Shown here in pieces: positions 1-8,483 of a stretch of 26,058 nucleotides of DNA. The position numbers and the translations under genes were made by a program. Positions within the stretch are counted from its first letter, which is position 1. Every line of letters begins with the position of its first letter. This DNA is from JABFRJ01 sp031365465 (lineage in GTDB: Bacteria; Pseudomonadota; Alphaproteobacteria; Rhizobiales; Hyphomicrobiaceae), in the NCBI GenBank assembly GCA_031365465.1, contig JANLYD010000346.1, forward strand, positions 1 to 26,058, given 5' to 3'. Below the pieces are notes generated by a model. It was given only the letters and a program-made list of their open reading frames with translations, ran no database searches and was not told the origin of the DNA.

Positions 1-1538
1 GCGGCGACGTTGGAGCCGAGGAAACGAGGCTCAGTGAAGCCGAGATTGATGCCCAGGCGCTCTTTCGACCCAGATACTCCGAGGCGGAGGAACTGGCCGT
101 TGCCGAGCAAATTGCGCTCCGCCAAGCTGATATCGCCGATGACGCCTTCAGAGGTCGAGAACCCGGCGCCGAACGAGAGTTCACCCGTCGGCTGCTCCAA
201 CAGATCGACATCGAGGATCACGCGATCAGGCGCTGCACCGTTGCGGCGCTTGATTTCAACGGTCTTGAAGAAGCCCAAATTCTGCAGGCGCTTTTTGCCG
301 TTTTCAACCAAAAGCTGATTGTAAGCGTCGCCCTCGGCAATCTTGAACTCGCGCCGGACGACATAATCCTTGGTACGCTCGTTGCCGTTGACGTTAATCC
401 GCTCGATGTAGACGCGAGGACCTTCCTCCACGAGGTAGATGACGTTGATGGTGTTCGAGCCAGGGACTCGATCAGTGCGCGGGCGCACGCGGCCGAAGGC
501 AAAACCCTGCTCGGCGACCCTGAGCGTCAACGCCTCGGTCGATTTATCGAGCAGTTGAGCGTTGAAGATCGCACCCGACTTGGTGGTTATTTCGTTCGAG
601 AGCGCACCTGTGTTCACTCCAGGCAGCTTCGAGTCGATCGTCACTGCGCCGAAGTTGAACAGCGCACCCTCTTCCACCACGAAGGTGATGAAGAAGCCGG
701 ACCCGTCGCGATCCAGTTCGGCATTGGCCGAGATGACGCGCGCGTCAGCGTAGCCATTTTTCAGGTAGTACTGACGAATCAATTCCTTGTCGAGGCTCAA
801 GCGATCGGGATCGTAGATGTTCGTTCCCTTTAGAAAGTCGAACAAGCCGGATTGGATCGTGGTGATGATATCGCGAAGCTGACCATCGGAGAACGCGCGG
901 TTGCCGACGAACGCGATGCTCTTGACCTTGGTCGCCTGACCCTCGGTGATTTCGAAGACGACGTTGACGCGGTTGTTGTCAGTCTCGATCAGCTTGGGCT
1001 GGACGTTGGCTGCGAAACGGCCCTGACGCTGATAAACGGCCAGGATGCGCTGCACGTCGGCTTGTGCCTTGGCACGCGTGAAAACGGCGCGTGACTTGAG
1101 CTGCACCTCGGCTTCCAGCGCCGCCTTATCGACTTCGCTGTTCCCTTCGAAGGCCACCTGCCCGATCACCGGATTTTCGGCGACCACGACAACGACACCG
1201 TTCGACGTGCGATTGATTTTAACGTCAGAGAACAGCCCCGTCGAGAACAGCGCGCGAATCGATTCGTCTGCTTTCGCGTCGTCGTAGGGCTGACCGACCG
1301 TCAGCTTCATGTAGGACCGCACGGTCTCTGGTTCGAGGCGACGATTGCCCTCGACACGGATTTCCCGCACGACAGCGCTTTGCGCTTCGGCGGTGTGGAA
1401 GCTTGGGAAAAGGACCGGCGTAACGCCCAGCAGCGCGAGCGAGGCAACAGGCGCAAGTGCCCGCATTGCCACAGCAATCAGCGTCTGACGGGCCCCAGAT
1501 CCAGGCGTCCCCAACTTTGTCGTCCGAAGCATCCGCAT
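1..1538 (-). CDS. bamA: Outer-membrane protein assembly factor BamA (C-terminus beyond window)
   Basis: BamA is the Omp85-family core of the BAM complex, which folds and inserts beta-barrel proteins into the outer membrane. Reading the minus strand from the ATG at 1538 gives about 512 residues open to the window edge. Family members are around 750-850 aa, so most of the barrel lies outside. The N-terminus has a long basic signal region ending near TAEAQS. It is followed by successive POTRA domains (first starts VREIRVEGNRRLEPETV; later units contain IAFVGNRAFSDGQL and INVNGNERTKDYVV) and then the start of the barrel (GELSFGAGFSTSEG). A second in-frame ATG lies at 1532, and an AGGAAA motif about 15 nt upstream is a modest ribosome site. 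It lies downstream of rseP but behind a terminator, so it probably has its own promoter in 1539-1800. Identity is seen from POTRA/Omp85 features and synteny. Confidence 0.95.
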   Translation of the reverse strand, partial: MRMLRTTKLGTPGSGARQTLIAVAMRALAPVASLALLGVTPVLFPSFHTAEAQSAVVREIRVEGNRRLEPETVRSYMKLTVGQPYDDAKADESIRALFSTGLFSDVKINRTSNGVVVVVAENPVIGQVAFEGNSEVDKAALEAEVQLKSRAVFTRAKAQADVQRILAVYQRQGRFAANVQPKLIETDNNRVNVVFEITEGQATKVKSIAFVGNRAFSDGQLRDIITTIQSGLFDFLKGTNIYDPDRLSLDKELIRQYYLKNGYADARVISANAELDRDGSGFFITFVVEEGALFNFGAVTIDSKLPGVNTGALSNEITTKSGAIFNAQLLDKSTEALTLRVAEQGFAFGRVRPRTDRVPGSNTINVIYLVEEGPRVYIERINVNGNERTKDYVVRREFKIAEGDAYNQLLVENGKKRLQNLGFFKTVEIKRRNGAAPDRVILDVDLLEQPTGELSFGAGFSTSEGVIGDISLAERNLLGNGQFLRLGVSGSKERLGINLGFTEPRFLGSNVA

Positions 1539-1627
1539 GAGCGAGTGTTCGCTTTCCTGATTGCCGTTTCCCCCAAAAACAAGTTCGGCGCCGTCGGCAG
1601 CAGCACTGAACTATACTTACGCGCGCC

Positions 1628-1646
1628 GCATGGCATGTTGCCATGC
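1628..1646. repeat. Perfect 8-bp inverted repeat upstream of bamA
   Basis: GCATGGCA and TGCCATGC are separated by three bases, about 90 nt upstream of the bamA start. There is no T-run, so it does not look like a terminator. It could be an operator or a leader hairpin of the bamA transcript. A TATAGT hexamer on the minus strand close by (around 1607-1612) could be a -10 box, but I see no good -35 at the right distance. Function is inferred only from position. Confidence 0.45.
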
Positions 1647-1801
1647 AACCCCTACAGTCACGGCTTCAGGTTGCCCCCGAAGCCTTGAGACGCACTCAGC
1701 ACAGGCTAGGTTTAACGATTCAGTAAGGAGAGGGGAAGTGGCAAGTTTACCCCAGTGGTAAGGATTCGTTCGGAGCAAGACAGACCGGCCAAAGATCGCG
1801 C

Positions 1802-1849
1802 AAAAGTAAAAGGGCCGCTGGTAGCCGCAACGCGCGGACCAGCGACCCT
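1802..1849 (-). terminator. Rho-independent terminator downstream of rseP
   Basis: On the minus strand a 12-bp stem with a single non-Watson-Crick position (arms 1838-1849 and 1811-1822, AGGGTCGCTGGT with ACCAGCGGCCCT) closes a 15-base loop. It is followed directly by TTTTACTTTT. It starts about 60 nt after the rseP stop codon. It should end the pyrH-to-rseP transcription unit before bamA. Confidence 0.85.
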
Positions 1850-1911
1850 AGTGTATTGTTCTGTTTGAATTTTCTATCGCCTCGACCGAATCGAATTGGG
1901 CAGCCGGGTCG

Positions 1912-3057
1912 TCAACCCCCCATCCAATTTTTGACGACGATCCGGTCGTTCCACATCACCAGCATGAACAGCATGAGAATGAGTGCGAATCCCATGCGAA
2001 ACCCAAGCTCTTTGGCGTTGTCGCTCAGGGGCCGGCCGCGTACCGCCTCGGCGGCGTAGAACATCAAGTGCCCGCCGTCGAGGGGTGGGATCGGAAACAA
2101 ATTGAACAGTCCAATGCCAAGCGACACCAGAGCCGCTAAGTTGAGCAGGGAATCGAAGCCGACGCTGGCAGCCTTGCCGGCCACCGCAGCAATCCGCAAC
2201 GGGCCGCCAAGCTGGGAGGTATCTTCGCGGCCGGTCAGCATCTTGCCGACGGCCTGTACGTTCGAGGTGAGAAGGAACACGCTCTCCTTGGCGCCCAAAA
2301 CCAGCGCGTCGATCGGGCCATAGCGCTTGAATGTGCCGCCCGTCGGAGAATTGACGCTGCGAATGCCAAGGCGGCCAACCTGGATCTTGCCGCCGATCAT
2401 ATCGGTTTCTTCACGGCGTTCAGGTGTTACGCTGACGGTCGACCGTTTCCCGTTACGGTCGTAGGTAAGCGGCATCTCGCGTCCTGCGTTCACCGAGATA
2501 ATGCGTAACAGGTCGAGGAAGCTGGTGATCTCGTTGCCATCGACGTTGACGATCAAGTCACCCGGCAACAAGCCAGCCTTCGCGGCGGGGCTGTCGATCA
2601 CCACTTCTTCGACCTTGGCGGGAAACGTACGTACACCCCAGACCATGAACATGCCGGCGAGAATTACAATCGCCAGTAGAAAATTTGCGAACGGCCCGGC
2701 AAAGATGACGGCGGCGCGCTGCCACAGGGGTTTTGCGTGAAACGAGGTGGCGCGCTGTTCGGGGGTCATGCTGGCAATGGCTTCGGCATTCGGCATGCTG
2801 CTGCCGTTGGCGTCGTCCATGAATTTGACGTAGCCGCCGAGGGGAATCCAGTTGATACGCCAGCGTGTGCCTTTGCTGTCGTTCCAGCCGAACATTTCCC
2901 GGCCGAAGCCCATGGCAAACGCGTCAACTTTGACGCCGCACCACCGAGCCACGAGAAAATGCCCCAGTTCGTGAACAACGACGACGATCGACAACACGAA
3001 CAGAAAAGCTACGAAGGTGAACAGACCCGATCCGAGCATGGACAGCGCTGACGACAT
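1912..3057 (-). CDS. rseP: RseP-type site-2 zinc metalloprotease
   Basis: This is a 381-aa inner-membrane site-2 protease (peptidase family M50). In E. coli the homologue cleaves the anti-sigma factor RseA within the membrane and remnant signal peptides. The zinc-binding HELGH motif is at residues 29-33 in the first transmembrane segment. The partner motif NLFPIPPLDGG, with its metal-binding Asp at about 327, is in a late membrane segment. A single recognisable PDZ domain lies between (about residues 145-215, with SPAAKAGLLPGD). E. coli RseP has two PDZ domains and about 450 aa, so this is the shorter form common in alphaproteobacteria. It follows dxr after a 261-bp gap with no gene and is closed by the terminator at 1802-1849. 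The ATG at 3057 places the first membrane segment at the expected position. Whether it acts in a sigma-E-like pathway here is unknown. Confidence 0.96.
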   Translation of the reverse strand: MSSALSMLGSGLFTFVAFLFVLSIVVVVHELGHFLVARWCGVKVDAFAMGFGREMFGWNDSKGTRWRINWIPLGGYVKFMDDANGSSMPNAEAIASMTPEQRATSFHAKPLWQRAAVIFAGPFANFLLAIVILAGMFMVWGVRTFPAKVEEVVIDSPAAKAGLLPGDLIVNVDGNEITSFLDLLRIISVNAGREMPLTYDRNGKRSTVSVTPERREETDMIGGKIQVGRLGIRSVNSPTGGTFKRYGPIDALVLGAKESVFLLTSNVQAVGKMLTGREDTSQLGGPLRIAAVAGKAASVGFDSLLNLAALVSLGIGLFNLFPIPPLDGGHLMFYAAEAVRGRPLSDNAKELGFRMGFALILMLFMLVMWNDRIVVKNWMGG

Positions 3058-3318
3058 CGAATGAGTTCCTTGCAGTGCGGTGGGCGTTGGTTAAGGCAAC
3101 TGAACTGTAAACACGCATGCTAATCGGAGATCGCATCGGCCAATGCGCGCTTCAACGACGATGTGCCATCATAATCAAGAACATCTCGTAATGATTTCGG
3201 CTAACGACCAAAATCGCCCCGAAAGTCGAGGTGTCGGCGAGATGTAACGAACCGCGAAGCCATTCATTCCGCGAGACCCCGACAGTAATATGGTGGAGTG
3301 CCGCCCTGCCGCCAAGCG

Positions 3319-4485
3319 TCAGCCACCAATTTCAGCAAGAGCTGCGTGGGCGACCCGACGCGCCTCGGCATCGAGGTTCATCACCGCCTCCACGCTCGAC
3401 GGCTCGACCAGCAGACCGCACGCTTCCAATGCTTCGAGCGCGGAACGTACTACCGATGCGATGTGGCCGAATTTGCACCGTTTGGCAAGAAAAGCTGCAA
3501 CTGCAACCTCGTTGGACGCATTCAATGCTGCGGTGGCACCACCGCCGCGCTCCATGGCCTCGCGGGCTAGCCTGATGCAGGGAAACCGCACGTCGTCGGA
3601 AGCTTCGAATGTGAGCGCGGGCATTTGAGTCAAGTCCAGACGCGGGGTGGGGGTGGGCCGGCGCGACGGCCAACTCAAGGCCAGCGCAATGGGCAGGCGC
3701 ATATCGGGGCTGGCGAGTTGTGCGAGCACCGAGCCGTCGCTGTATTCGACGAGGGCATGCACGATCGATTGAGCGTGGACGATCATGTCGAGTTGGTCTG
3801 GGCGGAGATCGAACAGGTGCTGGGCCTCTACCAGCTCGAGGCCTTTGTTCATCATCGTAGCGGAATCGATGGTGATCTTCTGGCCCATGGTCCAGTTGGG
3901 ATGTTTCAGCGCTTGCTCCACCGTGGCGGCGGCGATTGCATCTGCTGACCACGTTCGGAACGGCCCACCGGAAGCCGTCAGGACAACTCGGGAAATAGAC
4001 GTACGGTTGTGCCCTTCCAATACCTGCATGACACCGGAATGTTCGCTGTCGACGGTCAACAATTCTGTACCCGAGCGGCGGACCGCCGCCATGAATTGAG
4101 CACCAGCCGAGACGAGGCACTCTTTGTTCGCCAGCGCCAGACGACGACCTTGCGCAACGGCTGCCAACGCAGGTGCCAAGCCTGCAACTCCGACAATACC
4201 GGCGACGGTGCAATCCACCGGACGGGCGGCGGCAGCGACGAGTTCGGAGGCGCCGGCGGCGGCCGCGATGCCAGTCCCGGACAGGGCCGTTTTCAGCGCA
4301 TCATAGGCCGAGGGGTCTCCGACAACGGCCAGCTTCGCACGGTGCGTGATCGCGGCGCGGGCAAGTGCTTCGGCGTTGTGGTGGGCGGTCACCGCTTCCA
4401 ACTGGTAACGGGCGGGGTCGCGGCCGATCAAGTCGAGCGTACTGGCACCCACCGAACCGGTCGCCCCCAACACGGTAATCCGCAT
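3319..4485 (-). CDS. dxr: 1-deoxy-D-xylulose 5-phosphate reductoisomerase
   Basis: DXR converts 1-deoxy-D-xylulose 5-phosphate to 2-C-methyl-D-erythritol 4-phosphate with NADPH and a divalent metal, the committed step of the MEP isoprenoid pathway in the cytosol. From the ATG at 4485 the protein has 388 aa, close to the E. coli enzyme. Visible motifs are the NADPH-binding GATGSVG (8-14), NKE (120-122), the metal/substrate loop VDSEHSG (145-151, Asp146 and Glu148), SGGPF (172-176), NKGLE (213-217) and NASNEVAV near the C-terminus. An alternative in-frame ATG at 4518 would overlap the cdsA stop codon and add 11 residues. Neither start has a strong Shine-Dalgarno site, and I prefer 4485 because family members begin just before the dinucleotide-binding motif. 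The gene lies 26 bp after cdsA and is probably cotranscribed with it. Confidence 0.96.
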   Translation of the reverse strand: MRITVLGATGSVGASTLDLIGRDPARYQLEAVTAHHNAEALARAAITHRAKLAVVGDPSAYDALKTALSGTGIAAAAGASELVAAAARPVDCTVAGIVGVAGLAPALAAVAQGRRLALANKECLVSAGAQFMAAVRRSGTELLTVDSEHSGVMQVLEGHNRTSISRVVLTASGGPFRTWSADAIAAATVEQALKHPNWTMGQKITIDSATMMNKGLELVEAQHLFDLRPDQLDMIVHAQSIVHALVEYSDGSVLAQLASPDMRLPIALALSWPSRRPTPTPRLDLTQMPALTFEASDDVRFPCIRLAREAMERGGGATAALNASNEVAVAAFLAKRCKFGHIASVVRSALEALEACGLLVEPSSVEAVMNLDAEARRVAHAALAEIGG

Positions 4486-4511
4486 CGGGCCACGCGTGGC
4501 GTTGCCACCGC

Positions 4512-5402
4512 CTACCATGTCAGCAACGCGCGGGCAGGGGCGATCATGTCGAAGAGCGCCGCCCATACTGCGGCAGCCACGGCTGCGGTTGCCAAGCCGT
4601 CGACGCGATCCATGAAGCCGCCATGGCCGGGGATGAGCTGGCTTGCATCCTTCGCACCGAAGTGTCGCTTCAGAGCCGATTCGGCGAGATCTCCAGCTTG
4701 CGCCACGACGGCAAGAACAGCACCCATGGCGGTCAAATGCCAGGCGGTCGCGCCTTGGATGAGGTGCCCGGTAACGAAGCCAGTCATTGCAGCAGCGGTA
4801 ACGCCGCCGAGCAGGCCGGCCCAGGTCTTGTTCGGAGATATGCTCGGCCACAGTTTCGCGCCTCCGATCAAGCGACCGCTGAAATATGCTGCCGTATCGG
4901 TCACGGCGACGGTTGCAACGACGAAGTAGACGGCGGCTGCGCCGTAGCTCGTATCGCTGCGCAGCCACAAAAGAGCGATGCCGGGGAGGCAGGCGAAGAG
5001 CACGCCTACGGCTGACAACACGCTGTGCCGGCCGAAGCTCAAAAGGCCGGTCAGGATGGTTCCGATCGTCACGCCGAGAAGCGCCGGGCCTGCCCATCCG
5101 AGCCCGGTCAACACGATGCCGACGATGACGGTTGCGACGTGAGCGACGGTTGCAGCATCGACTTCGGCGCCGCGCACGATGCGGCCCCACTCCCAGGCGA
5201 CGATGCCGCCGACGATGGCCAACAGCGCGGCGAGCGGCTCGCTGCCGAACCAGATCGCGGTGAGGGCGATGACTGTGAGCACAACCGCCGACACGACGCG
5301 TGGACCGAGGTCGCGACCCACCCTCGCCTGTAATCCGGAGGCTGGCGACGTCGGCGGTACTATCGGGAGGGTATCGCCAGGTTGGCCCTTGGAGTCGCTC
5401 AT
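4512..5402 (-). CDS. cdsA: Phosphatidate cytidylyltransferase (CDP-diglyceride synthetase)
   Basis: CdsA makes CDP-diacylglycerol from phosphatidic acid and CTP at the inner membrane, the branch point of phospholipid synthesis. The 296-aa product has a hydrophilic Pro/Ser-rich N-terminus of about 40 residues. Roughly eight hydrophobic segments follow, and then the family signature close to the C-terminus (SALKRHFGAKD, then PGHGGFMDRVDG). Upstream in the chain, DTAAYFSGRLIGG and SPNKTWAG are also typical. The ATG at 5402 was chosen. A TTG at 5459 would add 19 Arg-rich residues, but it is a rarer start and has no clear ribosome site. It lies between uppS (127 bp upstream) and dxr (26 bp downstream), as in other alphaproteobacteria. 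Confidence 0.95.
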   Translation of the reverse strand: MSDSKGQPGDTLPIVPPTSPASGLQARVGRDLGPRVVSAVVLTVIALTAIWFGSEPLAALLAIVGGIVAWEWGRIVRGAEVDAATVAHVATVIVGIVLTGLGWAGPALLGVTIGTILTGLLSFGRHSVLSAVGVLFACLPGIALLWLRSDTSYGAAAVYFVVATVAVTDTAAYFSGRLIGGAKLWPSISPNKTWAGLLGGVTAAAMTGFVTGHLIQGATAWHLTAMGAVLAVVAQAGDLAESALKRHFGAKDASQLIPGHGGFMDRVDGLATAAVAAAVWAALFDMIAPARALLTW

Positions 5403-5529
5403 CGTGGGTTGCTCATCACACAAGCTCTTTCCGGTGGTCACCCTGCGCCTACGCTGCAACTCACTGCGTCATCGAACTGCAGAACTGCACCGCGTGTAAT
5501 GGCAAGCCATACGCAGCGGATGACTGAAA

Positions 5530-6372
5530 CTAACGACCTGGAGGTTTGCGATCGTCTGCTCCCGACCAGCGCGCCAAAGTCGTTCCAAACGTCAAGTCAC
5601 GCGAAACGTCCCGGGCCGGAGCGTCAATCGCCGTCAATCCGCCAAAGCGGCGATCCCGAAGACGATACTCCTGCACGGCACGCTCGAGTTGCGTTTTGTC
5701 AAAGTCTGGCCATAGCACATCCATGAACAGAAATTCAGCATAAGCAAGTTGCCACAGAAGAAAGTTCGACAACCGCTGTTCGCCGCTGGTGCGGATGAGC
5801 AGGTCAGGATCTGGATACTCAGAAGTATCGAGGGTAGCGCCGAGAGCCTCCGGTGTAATGGCGTCCAGCGCCATGCGGCCCTCGGCAACGGCCGCGGCCA
5901 GCCGGCGGGCGGCCTTGGCAATTTCGTCTCGGCCACCGTAGTTGAACGCGATGATCAGCGTCAGGGCGGTGTTGGCATTGGTGACTTCGACTGCCTCATC
6001 CATGAGGGCGAGCAGATCGACGTCGACCCGATCGCGTTCGCCCACCAGACGAATGCGCACTCCATTCTTATGCAAGTCGGCCAAGTCCGAGCGAATGAAG
6101 CGGCGCATGAGCGCCATCAGGAACTTCACCTCCGGCTCGGGCCGGGACCAGTTCTCGGTCGAAAAGCTGTAGATCGTCAGATACCGAATGCCGAGCTCGA
6201 TCGAAGCCCGTACGGTGCGGCGAACGGCTTCGACGCCTGCGGTATGACCGGCGAATCGCGGCAAGCCACGCGCCTCGGCCCATCGGCCGTTGCCGTCCAT
6301 GATGACGGCAACATTACGCGGAATCATCGTGCTCGAAGCGGTCAAGCTGATGGGCGTCGTCAATTCGGTCAT
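5530..6372 (-). CDS. uppS: Undecaprenyl diphosphate synthase (cis-prenyltransferase)
   Basis: UppS condenses farnesyl diphosphate with isopentenyl diphosphates to make the C55 lipid carrier for peptidoglycan and surface polysaccharides. From the ATG at 6372 it has 280 aa. The catalytic-region motif MDGNGRWA follows with its key Asp at residue 26, the same number as in E. coli UppS. Other family motifs are SFSTENWSRP, FNYGGRDEI, LIRTSGEQRLSNFLLWQ and the FMDVLWPDF region. A GTG at 6390 could add six residues. The N-terminal extension (first 18 residues) and the C-terminal tail after RDRRFGG are longer than in the 253-aa E. coli enzyme. The gene sits 89 bp downstream of frr. Its product chemistry links to dxr, two genes downstream, which supplies the isoprenoid units. 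Confidence 0.95.
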   Translation of the reverse strand: MTELTTPISLTASSTMIPRNVAVIMDGNGRWAEARGLPRFAGHTAGVEAVRRTVRASIELGIRYLTIYSFSTENWSRPEPEVKFLMALMRRFIRSDLADLHKNGVRIRLVGERDRVDVDLLALMDEAVEVTNANTALTLIIAFNYGGRDEIAKAARRLAAAVAEGRMALDAITPEALGATLDTSEYPDPDLLIRTSGEQRLSNFLLWQLAYAEFLFMDVLWPDFDKTQLERAVQEYRLRDRRFGGLTAIDAPARDVSRDLTFGTTLARWSGADDRKPPGR

Positions 6373-6461
6373 TACCAGTCTCGAAGTCACAGCGGCCGCT
6401 TCGGTTCGATACTAGCCGCTGGACGACACGTTGGGTAGAAGTGTCTTCCGTGTCGAGCCCG

Positions 6462-7019
6462 TTAGACTTGCTTGATCTCTGCTTCCTTGGTCGCCAGCAA
6501 CAGATCGATTTCTTTGATCAATTTATCGGTGAGTTCCTGCACCTTGACGCCGTTCTTGCGACTGTCGTCCTCACTCATTCCGTCTTTTTCCGCCTTCTTG
6601 AGGCTGTCCATACCGTCACGACGGACGTTGCGAACGTTGACGCGGCCGTGTTCGGCATATTTGTGTGCCAATTTTACCAGCTCGTTGCGTCGGTCGGTGT
6701 TGAGTGCGGGGATCGGCAAACGGATCAGGGTGCCGTCGATGACCGGATTGAGGCCGAGGTTGGCTTCACGGATGCCCTTCTCGACCGCCGCCACCTGACT
6801 TTTGTCCCAGACCTGGACCGAAATCGTCTTGGCGTCCGGCGTCGAGACGGTCGCGCACTGCGAGATAGGCATGCGGGCGCCGTAGATCGAGACGGTTACC
6901 GGATCCAGCAAATGAGAACTGGCGCGGCCGGTCCGCAGGCCGGTTATCTCCTTTTTCAACTGATCGAGAGAACCGCGCATGCGCCGCTCCAAGTCGGCGA
7001 TTTCAAATTTAGGTGCCAT
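6462..7019 (-). CDS. frr: Ribosome recycling factor
   Basis: RRF splits the post-termination ribosome together with EF-G. The product from the ATG at 7019 is 185 aa, the same length as the E. coli protein. The sequence shows the L-shaped helical family features: ERRMRGSLDQLKKEITGLRTGRAS in the first long helix, YGARMPISQCATVSTPD and VWDKSQV in the small domain, then LNPVIDGTLIRLPIP and a charged helix with RNVRRDGMDSLKK. An AGGTGG ribosome site lies about 9 nt before the ATG and settles the start. Longer in-frame openings upstream are not supported by the family. It is 79 bp downstream of pyrH, the standard neighbour. Confidence 0.97.
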   Translation of the reverse strand: MAPKFEIADLERRMRGSLDQLKKEITGLRTGRASSHLLDPVTVSIYGARMPISQCATVSTPDAKTISVQVWDKSQVAAVEKGIREANLGLNPVIDGTLIRLPIPALNTDRRNELVKLAHKYAEHGRVNVRNVRRDGMDSLKKAEKDGMSEDDSRKNGVKVQELTDKLIKEIDLLLATKEAEIKQV

Positions 7020-7098
7020 AGCACTATCCACCTGTTTCAATGCTGTTTCAGGTCCGACTTGCTCGACAGCGGCCTTGCGGTAATCTGAACCCGAAGCG

Positions 7099-7842
7099 TC
7101 ACGCCGTGACTGTCGTGCAGGTCGCAGTTCCGCGCAAGACACGGCCAAGATTCGCCGGATCGTCGATTGAGAACACAATTACCGGAATACCGTTGTCTCG
7201 GGCAAGCGCGATCGCGGCGCCGTCCATGACCTTGAGGTCTTTTGCCAGCACTTCGGCGTAAGATACGGTCGTGTAGCGGGTCGCCTTTGGGTCTTTGTTC
7301 GGATCTGCAGTGTAGACGCCATCGACCTGGGTGGCCTTCAAGATGGCCTCACACCCCATCTCCGCCGCGCGCAAGGCTGCCGTCGTGTCGGTGGTAAAAA
7401 ATGGATTGCCGGTGCCGGCGGCAAAAATCACCACGCGGCGCGCCTCGAGGTGGTGCAACGCCTTGGAACGTACAAAAGCCTCGCAAACGGTCGGCATCGG
7501 GATGGCCGAGAGCACGCGCGCCTGCACACCGAATTGCTCGAGGGCGTTCTGGAAGGCCAAGGCATTCATGACGGTCGCCAGCATGCCCATATAGTCGCCG
7601 GACGCCCGATCCATGCCCTTTGCCGCGCCCTGGAGACCACGGAAGATATTCCCCCCGCCGATGACAAGGCCTAGTTCGAGACCGGTCGCCATGGCATCCT
7701 TGATCGCACCGGCCAGAGCCATCACCGTGGGCATATCGATGCCGTAGCCGGCTTTGCCCATCAGCGCCTCACCGGACAGTTTGAGGAGCACGCGCTTGTA
7801 GTTGGGGCCGGGCGACGATGGGGATGACTGGGCGGGCGGCAT
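7099..7842 (-). CDS. pyrH: UMP kinase
   Basis: PyrH phosphorylates UMP to UDP with ATP in pyrimidine nucleotide synthesis. It belongs to the amino-acid-kinase fold and is usually a hexamer allosterically controlled by GTP and UTP. The 247-aa sequence shows the phosphate-binding LLKLSGEAL near residue 20, GGGNIFRG, GDYMGMLATVMNALA, AGTGNPFFTTDTTA, and LKATQVDGVYTADP followed by VMDGAAIALARDN. The ATG at 7842 has an upstream GGAGAGG ribosome site. The first 14 residues (Pro/Ser-rich) are an extension relative to E. coli. The gene is the first of the minus-strand block. The usual upstream neighbour tsf is not present, because a divergent cupin gene follows within 200 bp, so the block's promoter should lie in 7843-8033. 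Confidence 0.97.
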   Translation of the reverse strand: MPPAQSSPSSPGPNYKRVLLKLSGEALMGKAGYGIDMPTVMALAGAIKDAMATGLELGLVIGGGNIFRGLQGAAKGMDRASGDYMGMLATVMNALAFQNALEQFGVQARVLSAIPMPTVCEAFVRSKALHHLEARRVVIFAAGTGNPFFTTDTTAALRAAEMGCEAILKATQVDGVYTADPNKDPKATRYTTVSYAEVLAKDLKVMDGAAIALARDNGIPVIVFSIDDPANLGRVLRGTATCTTVTA

Positions 7843-7866
7843 TAGACCTCTCCGGGCCGGACGTGA

Positions 7867-7882
7867 GAAACGAATCCGTTTC
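7867..7882. repeat. 6-bp inverted repeat in the pyrH leader
   Basis: GAAACG and CGTTTC are separated by four bases, 25-40 nt upstream of the pyrH start, in the divergent gap between pyrH and the cupin gene. It may be a small leader hairpin or an operator. It is short enough to occur by chance. Confidence 0.25.
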
Positions 7883-8033
7883 CCGTTTAGACGTAACCGG
7901 CGGGCAAGGGGAGGGGGTAAGATGAAATGGCGGGGATCGCCGTCGTATGTGTGCCTTGCAGCAACCGACTCGACGACCGATCCGGCGCCTGCTCTACCCC
8001 AGGCGGGAAGACATTGGTGATTTCGAGGTCGTG

Positions 8034-8432
8034 ATGCAAATGAGGTTGCAGATACTGGACCACAACAGTCAAGTGAAAGACCAATGGCGGGCTGGGGTTA
8101 TGACGCGCATGCACGTGTCGGCGCTGACCGGATCGGTGCAACTGTGCATTTTTCAGCAGTGGTGCGAGCCGGGGTGTGGTGCGCCGACGCATCTGCATGC
8201 GGTCGAGGAAGTTTTGAGCGTGCTGGAGGGCTCGGCCGAGATCTGGGTCGGCGGGGAACGAATGGCGCTAATGGCTGGGCAATCCGTGGTGGTGCCGGCG
8301 GGACGGAAGCATGGCTTCACCAATACCGGCAGCGGTACGTTACATGTTCAAGCAACGCTCGCTGCATCGTCGTTCGAAGCGTCGTTCGACAACCCGAACG
8401 AGCTTTCGCGCCGGTGGCTGGCCGGCGCGTGA
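8034..8432 (+). CDS. Small single-domain cupin protein
   Basis: A single cupin barrel of 132 aa with predicted metal ligands in the two conserved motifs. Motif 1 contains PTHLHAVEEVLSVLEG (His53, His55 and Glu59). Motif 2 contains AGQSVVVPAGRKHGFTN (His93). Such small cupins can be isomerases, dioxygenases or sensor-like proteins, and the substrate cannot be told from sequence. The ATG at 8034 was chosen for the GAGG site 5-8 nt upstream. An ATG at 7947 would give 161 aa with an Arg-rich N-terminus that does not resemble a cupin. It is transcribed divergently from pyrH and faces the secreted protein gene that ends at 8484. Cupin fold is seen clearly; the role is unknown. Confidence 0.85.
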   Translation: MQMRLQILDHNSQVKDQWRAGVMTRMHVSALTGSVQLCIFQQWCEPGCGAPTHLHAVEEVLSVLEGSAEIWVGGERMALMAGQSVVVPAGRKHGFTNTGSGTLHVQATLAASSFEASFDNPNELSRRWLAGA

Positions 8433-8483
8433 CCAACTGACGCGAGATACCTGCGGCTACCGATCCCGTCGCGGGAACCGGCA

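Noticed and set aside
4486..5190. Long open extension of the dxr reading frame upstream through cdsA
   Set aside because: The translation is Arg-rich and has no family resemblance. The region is already explained by cdsA in another frame with its full signature.
7947..8033. Longer start for the cupin gene at ATG 7947
   Set aside because: The added 29 residues are Arg-rich and unlike a cupin, whereas ATG 8034 has a well-placed GAGG site.
8455..8480. Small inverted repeat (TCCCG/CGGGA) between the cupin and secreted-protein genes as a terminator
   Set aside because: The stem is only five base pairs with a three-base loop and no T-run on either strand.
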